The position numbers and the translations under genes were made by a program. DNA of 64,000 nt from Alkalihalobacillus sp. TS-13 (lineage in GTDB: Bacteria; Bacillota; Bacilli; Bacillales; Fictibacillaceae). The stretch spans positions 62,001 through 126,000 of the forward strand of contig NZ_JAHKSI010000002.1 of the NCBI RefSeq assembly GCF_019720915.1, written 5' to 3'. This document shows, one piece after another, positions 42,091 through 51,349 of this stretch (the first letter of the stretch is position 1; each line of letters opens with the position of its first letter). The notes below the pieces were generated by a model, which searched no databases, had not been told where the DNA came from, and saw only the letters and a list, made by a program, of their open reading frames with translations.

Positions 42091-43791
42091 TTAGAAAGCT
42101 CCGGATCCTCCGCCACCGCCGCCGGCACCACTTCCCCCTGTACTGGAATAACCGCCTGAAGAAGAAGCCGTTGATCGATGTGCTGAATGGAAGCTTGTCG
42201 TTGCAACGGACGACACAATAATCAACGTGCTCATGTCCATCGAATAAGCAACTTCCGGGCTCCCAGTTTTCGTATTATAGAAGGCATTCGCATAGTCTTC
42301 ATTTTTCTTTATGATCTTCTTATTCTTGGTGCCGAGTCCGTAAATAAAGGCGCGCATTCGATCATCCTCTGACCAGGACTGCCAATCGTCTTCGGATAAG
42401 CGGAAAAATCTTTCCTTGAATATCTTCCATTCCAATATGATCCTCAGACCTTTATCCGTCTTCGGGTTATAAGCTAATGCGTACGTGATGGTGATGGCCA
42501 TCAACAAGAGAGCCAATAACATCCACTCAAACAGCTCATAGATTGGAAAAAGGATGACGGGCGGAAGCAACAGGATGCTCGATATCCCTATGCCTGCACG
42601 ATATTTCGTCTTATCCTCATAAAGGTTGTGTTCCTTCGTTTCTTCTGCTACAGCTTGTTTCCATCTGGTCTCAAATTTTTGATAGGTTTCGTGATTGTTT
42701 TTCTTTTTCGCATAGTTGGTCAAGTCATCCAAGCTGAATTCATCGCTTTCGCCGATTTCATCGAACAGCCATTCCATGAGGATCCTCTCGTGTTTCATAG
42801 TGCCATCACGTTTGAGGATACGGAACCGCTCCTCAGAAACATTCTCCACATAGCCTTGACGGACAAGGTCCATTAAAGCTGCTGACATAGCTTCCGGCGG
42901 CAGCAGTTTATAATTTGTAAAATGAATCGTTGCGGGCATGCTCATCCGGAGTGCCGGGATTCGATCAGAAAGGTTCGTTTCCCTTTCCACAGCTCGTTTT
43001 TGGTTGAGACTCCGGATCACGGTCCTCAACATCAGTCCAAGGATAATGAGTCCGAAGATCGGGATGACGATTAAACCGATCATGTTGATTTTATTACGCA
43101 TCTCGGCTTTTGCGGCATAATCATTGTACAATTGTTGCTGTGCTTTATAGATTTCGCCTTTCATTTCTTTGTCAGATGTATCGGTCGCCGCTGGAAAAAG
43201 AGCCTTATCATAGGCGACGCGGATGTCACCGTTCTTGCCATCGGAAACCTTTCCGAACTTGTATACAACAGTGCCATCGTTCTGGACTGCTGCTTTATCA
43301 AAAGCTTCATCATACCCAAAAGCGATGACATCATTTGTCTCACGAGGCGGATGGATCGTTACCGTGAGATTTTCATAGGTTGATTCATTGCTTTTATCAA
43401 AAAACGGCCAGTAGAACTCCCCTACGTCGGAATAGACATCAACTCCACCGTCGATAATGTACTTGAGATCGACTGTAATAATTTCGTCTTTCCCTTTCCG
43501 ATGAACTTTATAGAGTGTTTCATCTTTTTCGATTTCCAATTCTTGTCCGTTTTCACTCGCCTGAAATTTGGCAATCGATGTTCCGTTTTTCGGTATCAAT
43601 TCTCTCGTAATACCGTTAAATTTCCCTTCAAATTCATAGGTGTGCTTTTCTTCAACGATTACGTTTCCGTTTTCCTGCAGGTAAGCATCGAATTGTGTAC
43701 GGGTAATCGAATAGTCCACCGCAAACGCCTCAGTAGGAAACAGAAGTAACGAAACGATGAAGATCATTATAGGAATGAAACGTTTGAACAT
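42091..43791 (-). CDS. DUF2207 membrane protein (YciQ-like)
   Basis: A 566-residue protein: signal peptide (cleavage after AFA), an outer DUF2207 beta-domain (residues ~25-205, 'EGKFNGITRELIPKNGTS'), a helix near 235-260, a cytoplasmic part, two helices near 395-440, and a Gly/Ser-rich tail with six consecutive Gly. This matches the DUF2207 family, whose role is unknown. The ATG at 43791 is eight bases from an AGG; a GTG three codons earlier overlaps that site. Intact and monocistronic. Confidence 0.85.
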   Translation of the reverse strand: MFKRFIPIMIFIVSLLLFPTEAFAVDYSITRTQFDAYLQENGNVIVEEKHTYEFEGKFNGITRELIPKNGTSIAKFQASENGQELEIEKDETLYKVHRKGKDEIITVDLKYIIDGGVDVYSDVGEFYWPFFDKSNESTYENLTVTIHPPRETNDVIAFGYDEAFDKAAVQNDGTVVYKFGKVSDGKNGDIRVAYDKALFPAATDTSDKEMKGEIYKAQQQLYNDYAAKAEMRNKINMIGLIVIPIFGLIILGLMLRTVIRSLNQKRAVERETNLSDRIPALRMSMPATIHFTNYKLLPPEAMSAALMDLVRQGYVENVSEERFRILKRDGTMKHERILMEWLFDEIGESDEFSLDDLTNYAKKKNNHETYQKFETRWKQAVAEETKEHNLYEDKTKYRAGIGISSILLLPPVILFPIYELFEWMLLALLLMAITITYALAYNPKTDKGLRIILEWKIFKERFFRLSEDDWQSWSEDDRMRAFIYGLGTKNKKIIKKNEDYANAFYNTKTGSPEVAYSMDMSTLIIVSSVATTSFHSAHRSTASSSGGYSSTGGSGAGGGGGGSGAF

Positions 43792-43870
43792 TTTCAACAC
43801 CTGCTTTCATATAACTCTACGAAAACAGGATATGAAAGGTTTCATGAGATCTTTTATATCCTTGTTGCCA

Positions 43871-44362
43871 TTATTTTGCTTGATCGAGGATTGGAACCAA
43901 CAACTCTACCTGCTCTTCATCACCCCCCTCTTCAGCGTAGAAGATCTCCATCGGAAATGAACGATCGAACCATTTCTGTTTAAAGCCATTGTTCCTCATC
44001 CACTCGAATAATTTCGTATACCCCTCTTCAATCGTCCTGTTTGTACAGGTGATTTTAGCATATTTCGTAGCAGGTATATGGAGTCCGAGCATTCCTTCTG
44101 GGATCGATTCTAAATCATGGACTTCGAGACATCCGAAGTATGTTGCCACGATTTCATTGCACATATAAGGCGCATAGATGACGTTGGGGTCTACAGCATT
44201 TTTGATTTCATTTGTCCTTTTCTCGAATTCATCATGGATATCCATTGCCACCTTCGGAAAGGCATCAGGGAAATTAGCTGTAATACTTTGACCGACCATT
44301 TTGAATTCTTTCTCCATTACTTCACAATCAAAGATCGCTTTCGTTTTTTGTTGCATGTTCAT
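43871..44362 (-). CDS. Stand-alone GyrI-like small-molecule-binding protein
   Basis: A 163-residue protein with the AraC effector-binding/GyrI-like fold: 'MEKEFKMVGQSITANFPDAFPKVAMDIHDEFEKR' then 'HIPATKYAKITCTNRTIEEGYTKLFEWMRNNGF'. No DNA-binding domain. Relatives bind hydrophobic cations or act as gyrase inhibitors; the ligand is unknown. AAAGGATG precedes the ATG. It is distantly related to the GyrI-like half of the broken AraC gene at 28.4-29.3 kb. Confidence 0.8.
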   Translation of the reverse strand: MNMQQKTKAIFDCEVMEKEFKMVGQSITANFPDAFPKVAMDIHDEFEKRTNEIKNAVDPNVIYAPYMCNEIVATYFGCLEVHDLESIPEGMLGLHIPATKYAKITCTNRTIEEGYTKLFEWMRNNGFKQKWFDRSFPMEIFYAEEGGDEEQVELLVPILDQAK

Positions 44363-44506
44363 TCATCCTTTCAAATTTTCAGTAGTGGGACAAAACAAAA
44401 GACCCTACCAATTGCCGGTACGGTCATGATGACTTTGGAGAGTAGACATATAGTGATTCTCCGAAATCCAGATTTCCCCTCTCATTTTTTAAAAAATTTG
44501 TGTGGA

Positions 44507-44845
44507 TTACATCATTCTCCTCATCCATAGATAAATAAGGATGAAGAGTATTTCGAGGATGACCAATTTCAACACACGGGATTTCTTCTCTGATTTCTTG
44601 AAATCCAGAATGATTTCGATCAAAATGACGGCCATGGTTACATACAATGTCGTCTCGATCAGTACGACGGCAAACATGAAAATGTACCAAGGAACGAAGA
44701 AAGATAGGAGGATTCCAAGCCCGCTGACAATGAACATTGGAATCAGTTTTACTTTCAAAGATTTCTGGTTTGTAAATGCCCAGATCTGATAAAGACCAAA
44801 TGCCAAGAACAACAATACATATTTAATCAGGAAGACAGGATCCAT
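44507..44845 (-). CDS. Unknown membrane protein of 112 residues
   Basis: Four predicted helices (about 5-24, 32-50, 54-78 and 88-108) with a basic loop KKSEKKSRV before the last. AAGGAGAAGG precedes the ATG. I do not recognise the family. It lies about 145 bases upstream of the GyrI-like gene on the same strand and may be cotranscribed with it. Confidence 0.65.
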   Translation of the reverse strand: MDPVFLIKYVLLFLAFGLYQIWAFTNQKSLKVKLIPMFIVSGLGILLSFFVPWYIFMFAVVLIETTLYVTMAVILIEIILDFKKSEKKSRVLKLVILEILFILIYLWMRRMM

Positions 44846-44980
44846 AGTACCTTCTCCTTGTCACAGTATTTATTACATAGGGTTAGACGTTTATAGGAGG
44901 AATAGGATTCAACATTTATAAAATTCTCTCCTCCCTCCCCCAACTATAATTTTTTCAATAATAAACCGAAAATTCACAAT

Positions 44981-45109
44981 TTACATACTAAGAAGACTCC
45001 TATATAATGGTTATACAGTTCGTTCAATATATACTAAACAAACTGTATATATTGTATATAGTAATTCTCAGTCGTAATGTCACTTCTTCTAAATGAATGA
45101 AGTGACATT
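44981..45109 (+). promoter_or_regulatory. Promoter, palindrome and leader hairpin before the peptide-binding protein gene
   Basis: A possible promoter is TTACAT (44981) - 16 bases - TATAAT (45003-45008). Just after it AATATATAC (45026-45034) and GTATATATT (45045-45053) form a perfect 9-bp inverted repeat, a candidate site for the GbsR-like protein encoded at the operon's end. AATGTCACTTC (45076-45086) and GAAGTGACATT (45099-45109) form an 11-bp hairpin 30 bases before the start. No T-run follows, so it is not a terminator. Confidence 0.55.
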
Positions 45110-45141
45110 GATAATAAATCATTTTAGGAGTTGGTTCAGGA

Positions 45142-46725
45142 ATGTTTAGGAGAAGTTTTCTAATTCCACTGATGGGTTTGATGCTGGCATTAGTGGGATG
45201 CTCGGACAATGGCGGCGGGGATGCCAATGGTCAGAAGCCGGAATCGTTGGTTATCGGTCTTGGCGGGGATGCCGTTTCGCTCGACCCGGCTGAAGTCACG
45301 GATTCAGTCTCAGAAAATGTATCACAAAGCATTTTAGAAACATTGGTCACGTTCGCTGAAGGGGAAACGGAAGTGAAACCTCTTCTTGCAAAAGAATGGA
45401 CAGAGTCCGATGATGGTTTGACGTATACACTCACAATTGAAGAAGGAGTACAATTCCATGATGGCACTCCTTTAAATGCGGAGGCTGTCGTTTATAACTT
45501 TGAACGCTGGATGAATGCTGATGAGGACAAATTCTTCATGTACGGATCCGTATTCGGTGGTTACAAGGGTGATGAGAATCATGCAATCGAATCTGTAAAA
45601 GCAGTTGATGACCATAAGGTTGAATTCAAATTGAAGTATCCAAAACCTACATTCTTGAAGGACCTTGCCTTGACCCCCTTCTCGATCTCAAGCCCTGAAG
45701 CAATCGAAGAACATGGAGAGAACTATGGCAGCAATCCGGTCGGTACCGGACCGTTCACGTTTCAAGAATGGAAACGGAAGAACAGGGTGGTCTTGAACAA
45801 AAATGAAGAGTATTGGGTTGATGGTTATCCGAAAGTGAACCAGGTTGTTTTCCGTGTCATTCCGGATAACAGCAACCGCCTCAATGCACTGAAGAGCGGT
45901 GAAATCCACTTAATGGATGGTCTTTCACCTGAAAATATCGAGGAAATCGAAAACGATGAAAACTTCAAAGTCTTTTCGAGACCTTCCCTTAACATCGGTT
46001 ATTTAGGATTCAACGTCGAGAAAGAACCGTTCGACGATAAACTAGTTCGTCAAGCATTGAACCATGCAGTGGATAAGGGAGCGATCATCAAGGCCTTCTT
46101 CGCCGGTCAAGCAGAGCCTGCAAAGAATCCGATCCCTCCAGTGGTCCAAGGTTATAACGATGAAATTGAAGAATACGAATATGACCCTGAAAAAGCAAAA
46201 GAACTACTGGATAAAGCAGGTCATCCAGACGGTTTTAAAATGGAATTATGGGCAATGCCTGTAGCACGTCCTTATATGCCTGATGCGAATAAAGTAGCTG
46301 AATCCATCCAATCCGACCTTTCAAAAGTCGGTGTTGAGGCGGAGATCGTATCTTACGAATGGGCTACTTATCTAGACAAAGTCAAAAAAGGCGAAGCAGA
46401 TTCATTTATTCTCGGTTGGACAGGAACAAATGGTGATGCCGATGATTTCATTTACAACTTATGGCATGAAGATAACATTGGCAGCTTGAATTCAACACGT
46501 TATGCAAATGATGAAGTGAACAGTCTGTTAAGTGAAGCGCGGAAAATTACCGATCAAGAAAAGCGCAATGATCTGTATGGACGTGTTCAGGAAATCATGC
46601 ATGAAGATCCGCCGATCGTTCCTTTGGTCCATGCCACACCAGCCCTAGCAGGGAGAGCTGATCTGCAAGGCTTCGATCCGCATCCAACCGGACGGATCAT
46701 CACGACGGAAATTTCCTTCGAGTAA
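45142..46725 (+). CDS. Peptide/nickel-type ABC transporter substrate-binding lipoprotein (family 5)
   Basis: A 527-residue extracellular lipoprotein: lipobox LVGC with Cys20, Gly/Asp linker, then the SBP_bac_5 fold ('LAKEWTESDDGLTYTLTIEEGVQFHDGTPLNAEAVVYNFERW', 'NPVGTGPFTFQEWKR', 'GYLGFNVEKEPFDDKLVRQALNHAVDKGAI'). It delivers a peptide or similar solute to an ABC permease, but no permease or ATPase gene is nearby, so it must use another locus. The next gene is an amidohydrolase, suggesting an N-acylated amino acid or peptide (inference). Confidence 0.88.
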   Translation: MFRRSFLIPLMGLMLALVGCSDNGGGDANGQKPESLVIGLGGDAVSLDPAEVTDSVSENVSQSILETLVTFAEGETEVKPLLAKEWTESDDGLTYTLTIEEGVQFHDGTPLNAEAVVYNFERWMNADEDKFFMYGSVFGGYKGDENHAIESVKAVDDHKVEFKLKYPKPTFLKDLALTPFSISSPEAIEEHGENYGSNPVGTGPFTFQEWKRKNRVVLNKNEEYWVDGYPKVNQVVFRVIPDNSNRLNALKSGEIHLMDGLSPENIEEIENDENFKVFSRPSLNIGYLGFNVEKEPFDDKLVRQALNHAVDKGAIIKAFFAGQAEPAKNPIPPVVQGYNDEIEEYEYDPEKAKELLDKAGHPDGFKMELWAMPVARPYMPDANKVAESIQSDLSKVGVEAEIVSYEWATYLDKVKKGEADSFILGWTGTNGDADDFIYNLWHEDNIGSLNSTRYANDEVNSLLSEARKITDQEKRNDLYGRVQEIMHEDPPIVPLVHATPALAGRADLQGFDPHPTGRIITTEISFE

Positions 46726-46768
46726 ATGAACAGTCATTTAGTCTAACTTTAATTTTGGAGGCGTTATC

Positions 46769-47941
46769 TTGTTGTTACAAAAGGCATTTAATCAATTAGA
46801 AAAAATTTTTCCAGAGATGGTGGACATCCGTAGAGATCTGCATATGCATCCCGAAATCTCTTTTCAGGAAAAACGCACACCGGAACTGATTGCGAAATAC
46901 TTGAAAGACTTAGGGTTGGAAGTAAAAACGAAAGTCGGCGGAAACGGTGTCGTTGGTCGCTTGAAGGGTGGAAAACCTGGAAAGACCATTGCACTGCGGG
47001 CTGACTTCGATGCTTTACTCGTCAATGATGAAAAGGATGTTCCCTACAAATCCAGGGTTCCCGGCGTCAGCCATGCATGCGGCCACGACATCCATACTGG
47101 TGCGTTACTTGGGGTCGCGAAAGTATTGAGTGAAGTGAAGGATGACCTTACTGGGGAAGTCGTCTTCCTACATCAGCATGCTGAGGAAATGGCTCCTGGT
47201 GGCGCAAAATCGATGGTAGAGGATGGTTGCCTTGAAGGCGTTGACGAAGTGTACGGTGCTCATGTGGAGGTTAATTTTCCGAATGGTTCCGTAGCCCTTA
47301 ACGATGGATATGTACAAGCCTCATCTGACGCATTTGATATTACGATCAACGGGAAAGGCGGGCACGCCGCTGAACCCCATCGTTCAAAAGACCCTGTTGC
47401 AATCGGCAGTCATCTTGTCGTGGACCTTCAAAATATCGTCAGCAGACGTGTGGATCCACTCCACCCTGCACTCGTGACAGTAGGTGCATTCAATAGCGGG
47501 GATGCACCTAACGTCATTCCGGATAAAGCTTACTTGAAGGGAACCGTCAGAACCTATGATCAGGATATACGGAAACAAGTCGAAAACGAGCTGAAACTCA
47601 TCTGTGAAAAAACGGGTGAGAAACACGGTGTAGTCATCGATGTCACTTATAATAGAGGTTACATTTCATTATACAATCACCCTGAACAGACAGCATACAT
47701 CAAAAAGCTTTCAACTGAAATTGTCGGAGAGGAAAATGTTTTGGTCAAACCACCAGATATGGGTGGAGAAGATTTTGCCTATTACGTCGATGCAGTCCCA
47801 GGCACTTTCTTTTGGATCGGTGGCGGAAATTCTGAGATTGATGCCGTGTACCCGCATCATCACCCGAAATTCGATGTGGATGAAGAATCCATGCTTCTTA
47901 TTGGGAAGGTTTTCATTTCGGCTGTGTTAAATCAGTCATGA
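46769..47941 (+). CDS. M20 family amidohydrolase (N-acyl-amino-acid amidohydrolase-like)
   Basis: A 390-residue cytoplasmic zinc-type hydrolase with the AmhX/HipO branch motifs: 'ACGHDIHTG' (metal Cys/His), 'HAEEMAPGGAK', 'GAHVEV', dimerisation domain near 185-295, and 'HHHPKFDVDEESM' near the end. It cleaves an acyl or peptide bond of an N-substituted amino acid; the exact substrate is unknown. It starts at TTG seven bases after GGAGG, 43 bases past the binding-protein gene, so uptake and hydrolysis are coupled. Confidence 0.87.
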   Translation: MLLQKAFNQLEKIFPEMVDIRRDLHMHPEISFQEKRTPELIAKYLKDLGLEVKTKVGGNGVVGRLKGGKPGKTIALRADFDALLVNDEKDVPYKSRVPGVSHACGHDIHTGALLGVAKVLSEVKDDLTGEVVFLHQHAEEMAPGGAKSMVEDGCLEGVDEVYGAHVEVNFPNGSVALNDGYVQASSDAFDITINGKGGHAAEPHRSKDPVAIGSHLVVDLQNIVSRRVDPLHPALVTVGAFNSGDAPNVIPDKAYLKGTVRTYDQDIRKQVENELKLICEKTGEKHGVVIDVTYNRGYISLYNHPEQTAYIKKLSTEIVGEENVLVKPPDMGGEDFAYYVDAVPGTFFWIGGGNSEIDAVYPHHHPKFDVDEESMLLIGKVFISAVLNQS

Positions 47942-48030
47942 TATTTCGACATGATATACATTACATCCTCTTTGGTCTAAAATAGAGTAAAAGAATCAAA
48001 TCCAGTTAGAAAATCAAAGGTGTGTTTCAC

Positions 48031-48576
48031 TTGAATGAAAAGTTTAAAGAGATAAGAGACCGGATCATTGAGCAAAATTCAGAAAGTCAAACATTATACA
48101 GCATGCATAATACCCTCAAGCGTTTGATGTCCATTATGTACTATTATGAAAAACCGATGACATTGGATGATATGGCAGCACTTCTGGGAATGAGTAAAGC
48201 AAGCATGAGCAATGCCGTCAGGGAACTGATTGAAATCGGCTTAGTTAAGAAGGTTTGGATAAAAGGTGAACGTAAAGACATTTACAAGGTTGAAGAGGAT
48301 AATTATGACAGTTTCATCAAGTTCTTCTGTTACAATTGGCGTAAACAGATCACCCCAAAGACCAGTTCCATGACAAGGTCGATCAGGGAATTGAAGCAAT
48401 TGGCCGAAGAAGACGGTCTTGACGAAGAAACAAAAGATTTTATTCAGAAAGACCTCGAAAAGCTTTACGACGGTTTGGACTATCTTTCCTGGGTCAGTGG
48501 TGTAATTGAATTGTTTGAAACTCATGAAATCTTTGACTATGTACCGAAGAAAGAGAGAAAGATCAATAATCGTTGA
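48031..48576 (+). CDS. GbsR/MarR-family transcriptional regulator
   Basis: A 181-residue regulator with a winged helix at residues ~30-90 ('MTLDDMAALLGMSKASMSNAVRELIEIGLVKKVWIKGERKDIYKVE') and a helical C-terminus like GbsR/OpcR, which control choline and betaine genes in Bacillus. Here it ends an operon for a solute-binding protein and an amidohydrolase, so the inducer may be a different quaternary or acylated amine. The TTG at 48031 is seven bases past AAAGGTG; a GTG at 48022 lies inside that site and is less likely. A terminator follows. Confidence 0.85.
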   Translation: MNEKFKEIRDRIIEQNSESQTLYSMHNTLKRLMSIMYYYEKPMTLDDMAALLGMSKASMSNAVRELIEIGLVKKVWIKGERKDIYKVEEDNYDSFIKFFCYNWRKQITPKTSSMTRSIRELKQLAEEDGLDEETKDFIQKDLEKLYDGLDYLSWVSGVIELFETHEIFDYVPKKERKINNR

Positions 48577-48581
48577 TATTA

Positions 48582-48610
48582 AGAGCACCTGGGAACAGGT
48601 GCTTCTTTGT
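48582..48610 (+). terminator. Terminator after the GbsR-like gene
   Basis: AGCACCTG and CAGGTGCT pair, followed by TCTTTGT. The gap from here to 48960 holds no recognisable gene; a loose sigma-G-like match (TGTATA...CAATTATA near 48895-48930) may be the ger promoter. Confidence 0.75.
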
Positions 48611-48960
48611 ATGGAACAAACTTTTCTTAAAATTTGATGTAAATTTAACATTCAATCGGAAAAAATCGATCCCAGTCCATTTTAAATGGATAAAAAACAC
48701 CCCACACTACAAGCCCCTTCAGCTTGTATATTCAATAAGTATTTTTCAGCTGCAGGAATATTCGCCATTGTTTTCCCTTCGTAAGATTGCTTATCCTTCA
48801 ATTCAACAGTAAAACTCACAGAACCGAGACTCAGAGCGTCCATCTCAGTGATTAATCTAATGACAATTGACCATCTTGGCTAATTTCCATTCTCTGTATA
48901 GATAGCTTCGGCAGGGAGACAATTATAACAATAGTCATTTTTAGGAAGGGATATCGAATC

Positions 48961-50295
48961 ATGGATCAATTTTTAACAGAGCTGAAGGAAAAGTTCAGGA
49001 ACAGTGATGATTTGTTTCTTCAACAGGAAGTAATTCTTGATGTTCCCGTTTCATTTGTAGGTTTCAAGACATTGATTGATGTTACAAAAACCAGAACATC
49101 CCTTCAAAAGTACATAGAGACTGCTATACTCTCCCAAAAGACGATAGGTGAACTACTGAATGAATTAGGTGAGATAAAAGAGAAAGACTTGGAAGAAGCA
49201 GTTTCATCCATTATGACAGGGAAATTGCTAATCGTTATCAAAAATCATCGTAAATTTGTAGTTATAGAACCTGTCCCCAAAAGATTGAGTCGGGCAATTG
49301 AACTGCCTACAAACGAAAATGTGCTACAAGGCGCATTATCTTCATTTAATGAAGATATTGAGACCAACATTGGTCTGATCAGAAAGCAAATCAATTCAAG
49401 CAACATACGGTCAGAATCCTTTTCGGTCGGTCCTGAACAGAAAACGAAACTCTCAATGGTCTACTTTGATGGTCAAGTCGATAAAAAGTTGGTAGAGAAA
49501 ATCAGGTCTATGCTCGATAAGAATCAAGACCGAGAAATAAATAACTTGCAAGATTTGGCGAAAACGTTAGGATTTTCGGGTTGGTCCGTCATTTCAAGAA
49601 TCTGTACGACTGAACTTCCTTCAGAAACAGTTCCTTTTTTAAGAAAAGGAAGGGTAGCATTATTTGTTGACCGTTATCCTTTCGCACTCATTCTTCCAAG
49701 TTTTTTATGGGATATGTTTGCGCTCGAAAACGATCGGAATTATCCCATTATCTTGATGCTTTCGATACGCACCGTTCGTGTCATCGGCATTCTCGTAACA
49801 TTGATCTTACCAGCTTTATATGTCGCCCTTGTGGCAGTCAATCCTGAAGTATTACGGATAGAGCTTGCGCTGAGCGTTGCCCAGAGTCGAGAAGCGATTC
49901 CCTACCCTGCTTTAGTCGAGATATTATTGATGCTTATCATATTGGAATTAATCATCGAGGCGACGATCAGACTACCTAGTACGATCGGTCCGACAATCAC
50001 AATGGTCGGGGGAATCATCCTTGGACAGGCTGTAGTGGAAGCAAAACTGGTGAGCACCTTGCTGATCATTATTCTAGCAGCTACTACAATCGCAAATTCG
50101 ACATTGGTAGGAATACAAAATTCCCTGGCAGTACGTTTCTTCAAATATGTAATGGTCCTATTAGCATCCATCTATGGCATTTTAGGAATATTGGGAGGCA
50201 TCGTATTGATCAGTGCGTATCTGGCAAGTATTGAAACGTTCGGTATATCATATCTTCACATGAATTATGAAAAGGAAGGAACCAAATATGGATAG
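48961..50295 (+). CDS. Spore germinant receptor subunit A
   Basis: A 444-residue GerA-family subunit: a cytoplasmic N-terminal half (residues ~1-240, 'IVIKNHRKFVVIEPVPKRLSRAIELPTNENVLQGALSSFNEDIETNIGLIRK') and a membrane half with about five helices. The family motif 'PYPALVEILLMLIILELIIEATIRLPSTIG' is at ~315-345. GerA-type receptors sit in the inner spore membrane and respond to amino acids or sugars; the A subunit oligomerises and acts as an ion channel. First of three overlapping genes. Which receptor (GerA, B or K type) it corresponds to cannot be decided by eye. Confidence 0.93.
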   Translation: MDQFLTELKEKFRNSDDLFLQQEVILDVPVSFVGFKTLIDVTKTRTSLQKYIETAILSQKTIGELLNELGEIKEKDLEEAVSSIMTGKLLIVIKNHRKFVVIEPVPKRLSRAIELPTNENVLQGALSSFNEDIETNIGLIRKQINSSNIRSESFSVGPEQKTKLSMVYFDGQVDKKLVEKIRSMLDKNQDREINNLQDLAKTLGFSGWSVISRICTTELPSETVPFLRKGRVALFVDRYPFALILPSFLWDMFALENDRNYPIILMLSIRTVRVIGILVTLILPALYVALVAVNPEVLRIELALSVAQSREAIPYPALVEILLMLIILELIIEATIRLPSTIGPTITMVGGIILGQAVVEAKLVSTLLIIILAATTIANSTLVGIQNSLAVRFFKYVMVLLASIYGILGILGGIVLISAYLASIETFGISYLHMNYEKEGTKYG

Positions 50296-51349
50296 AAGTT
50301 TTCATGTTGTTCTGATGTACCTTCTGATACATTTAGGACTCATATTCTTTTTATACCCAAACGATATCATCAGCAGCTCGGATGAAGGACATTGGATGCC
50401 GATTATGATCGGGTTCCTTGTTCATTTTGTCTTTCTTTGGATTTATATGAAGGGATTGAGCTTTTTCCCAAAAAAGAACATTATCGATATTTATTCCGAG
50501 ATTGGCAAAGGCATTTCAACTTTTTTTCTTTTGCCGGTTTTTATTTATTTGCTGTTCGTGGATATCATCGGCGTTCGAGCTTATTCTGAAATTATAACCA
50601 TCATCTTTCTATCAAATACTCCCTCCTGGGCTATCATCGTATTACTCCTTTTCATATCCGCCTTTTTAGCTTCAAAAGGGGCTGAAGTGATTTTCCGTAC
50701 AGGGATCATATTGGCATTGGTATTTTTTCCGATCATCTTTTTCGTATTGATCGCTTCCTTTCAAAACATTGATTGGTACTATCTGTTCCCGCTAATTGAC
50801 GACGATTTCCATTTCATTACATCCCCTTATTATCTGAAAAGTTTTTCTGCATTTATAGGAGGTTTTCTGTTTCTTGGTTTTGTGACCCCATACTTAGCTT
50901 ATAATCGAAAAAAAGTTCTGACAGCAGCAATGCTCCTGATCCCTTTTTTTCTTTTGGCCGTTTATATTCCTGTTCTTACTTTTGGTCGTAGCACTGCATC
51001 AACCTTCCTATTCCCATATGTCATGACTGTTGACTCGACCTATATCAATTGGCTGATGTTCGATCGTGTAACGATGTTCTTCATCCTATGTCTGATCACA
51101 TTTATCATGCTGCAAGTTTCCTTGGTATTGTGGATGGCTTATCAGATCATGAACCACTGGATCCCACATAAGCCTGTTTATAATGTTTTGGCATTAGCTA
51201 TAGGCATTTTCATAACGTCTGTAATGATCATTGATTGGAAGACGGTTGAAAAATTGTTATGGTTGAATTCATTTTTGCGGTTCTATGTAATATTTACAGT
51301 TCCATTATCGATTTATTTTATAGGGCGCCGAAGGGAGGGACGAGGATGA
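50288..51349 (+). CDS. Spore germinant receptor subunit B
   Basis: A 353-residue protein with ten helices of the amino acid/polyamine/organocation fold, matching GerAB-type subunits, which bind the germinant. The start ATG at 50288 follows AAGGAAGG and overlaps the end of subunit A by eight bases; an in-frame ATG at 50267 lacks a ribosome binding site. Motifs such as 'PDPD' are not expected here; the family match rests on 'GIGVRAYSEIIT'-like and 'FIGGFLFLGFVTPYLAYNRKK' segments and on context. Confidence 0.9.
   Translation: MDRSFHVVLMYLLIHLGLIFFLYPNDIISSSDEGHWMPIMIGFLVHFVFLWIYMKGLSFFPKKNIIDIYSEIGKGISTFFLLPVFIYLLFVDIIGVRAYSEIITIIFLSNTPSWAIIVLLLFISAFLASKGAEVIFRTGIILALVFFPIIFFVLIASFQNIDWYYLFPLIDDDFHFITSPYYLKSFSAFIGGFLFLGFVTPYLAYNRKKVLTAAMLLIPFFLLAVYIPVLTFGRSTASTFLFPYVMTVDSTYINWLMFDRVTMFFILCLITFIMLQVSLVLWMAYQIMNHWIPHKPVYNVLALAIGIFITSVMIIDWKTVEKLLWLNSFLRFYVIFTVPLSIYFIGRRREGRG

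Noticed and set aside
45142-48576. Possible choline/glycine betaine uptake operon
   Set aside because: The GbsR-like regulator hints at it, but the binding protein is of the peptide family 5 and no choline oxidation genes are present.
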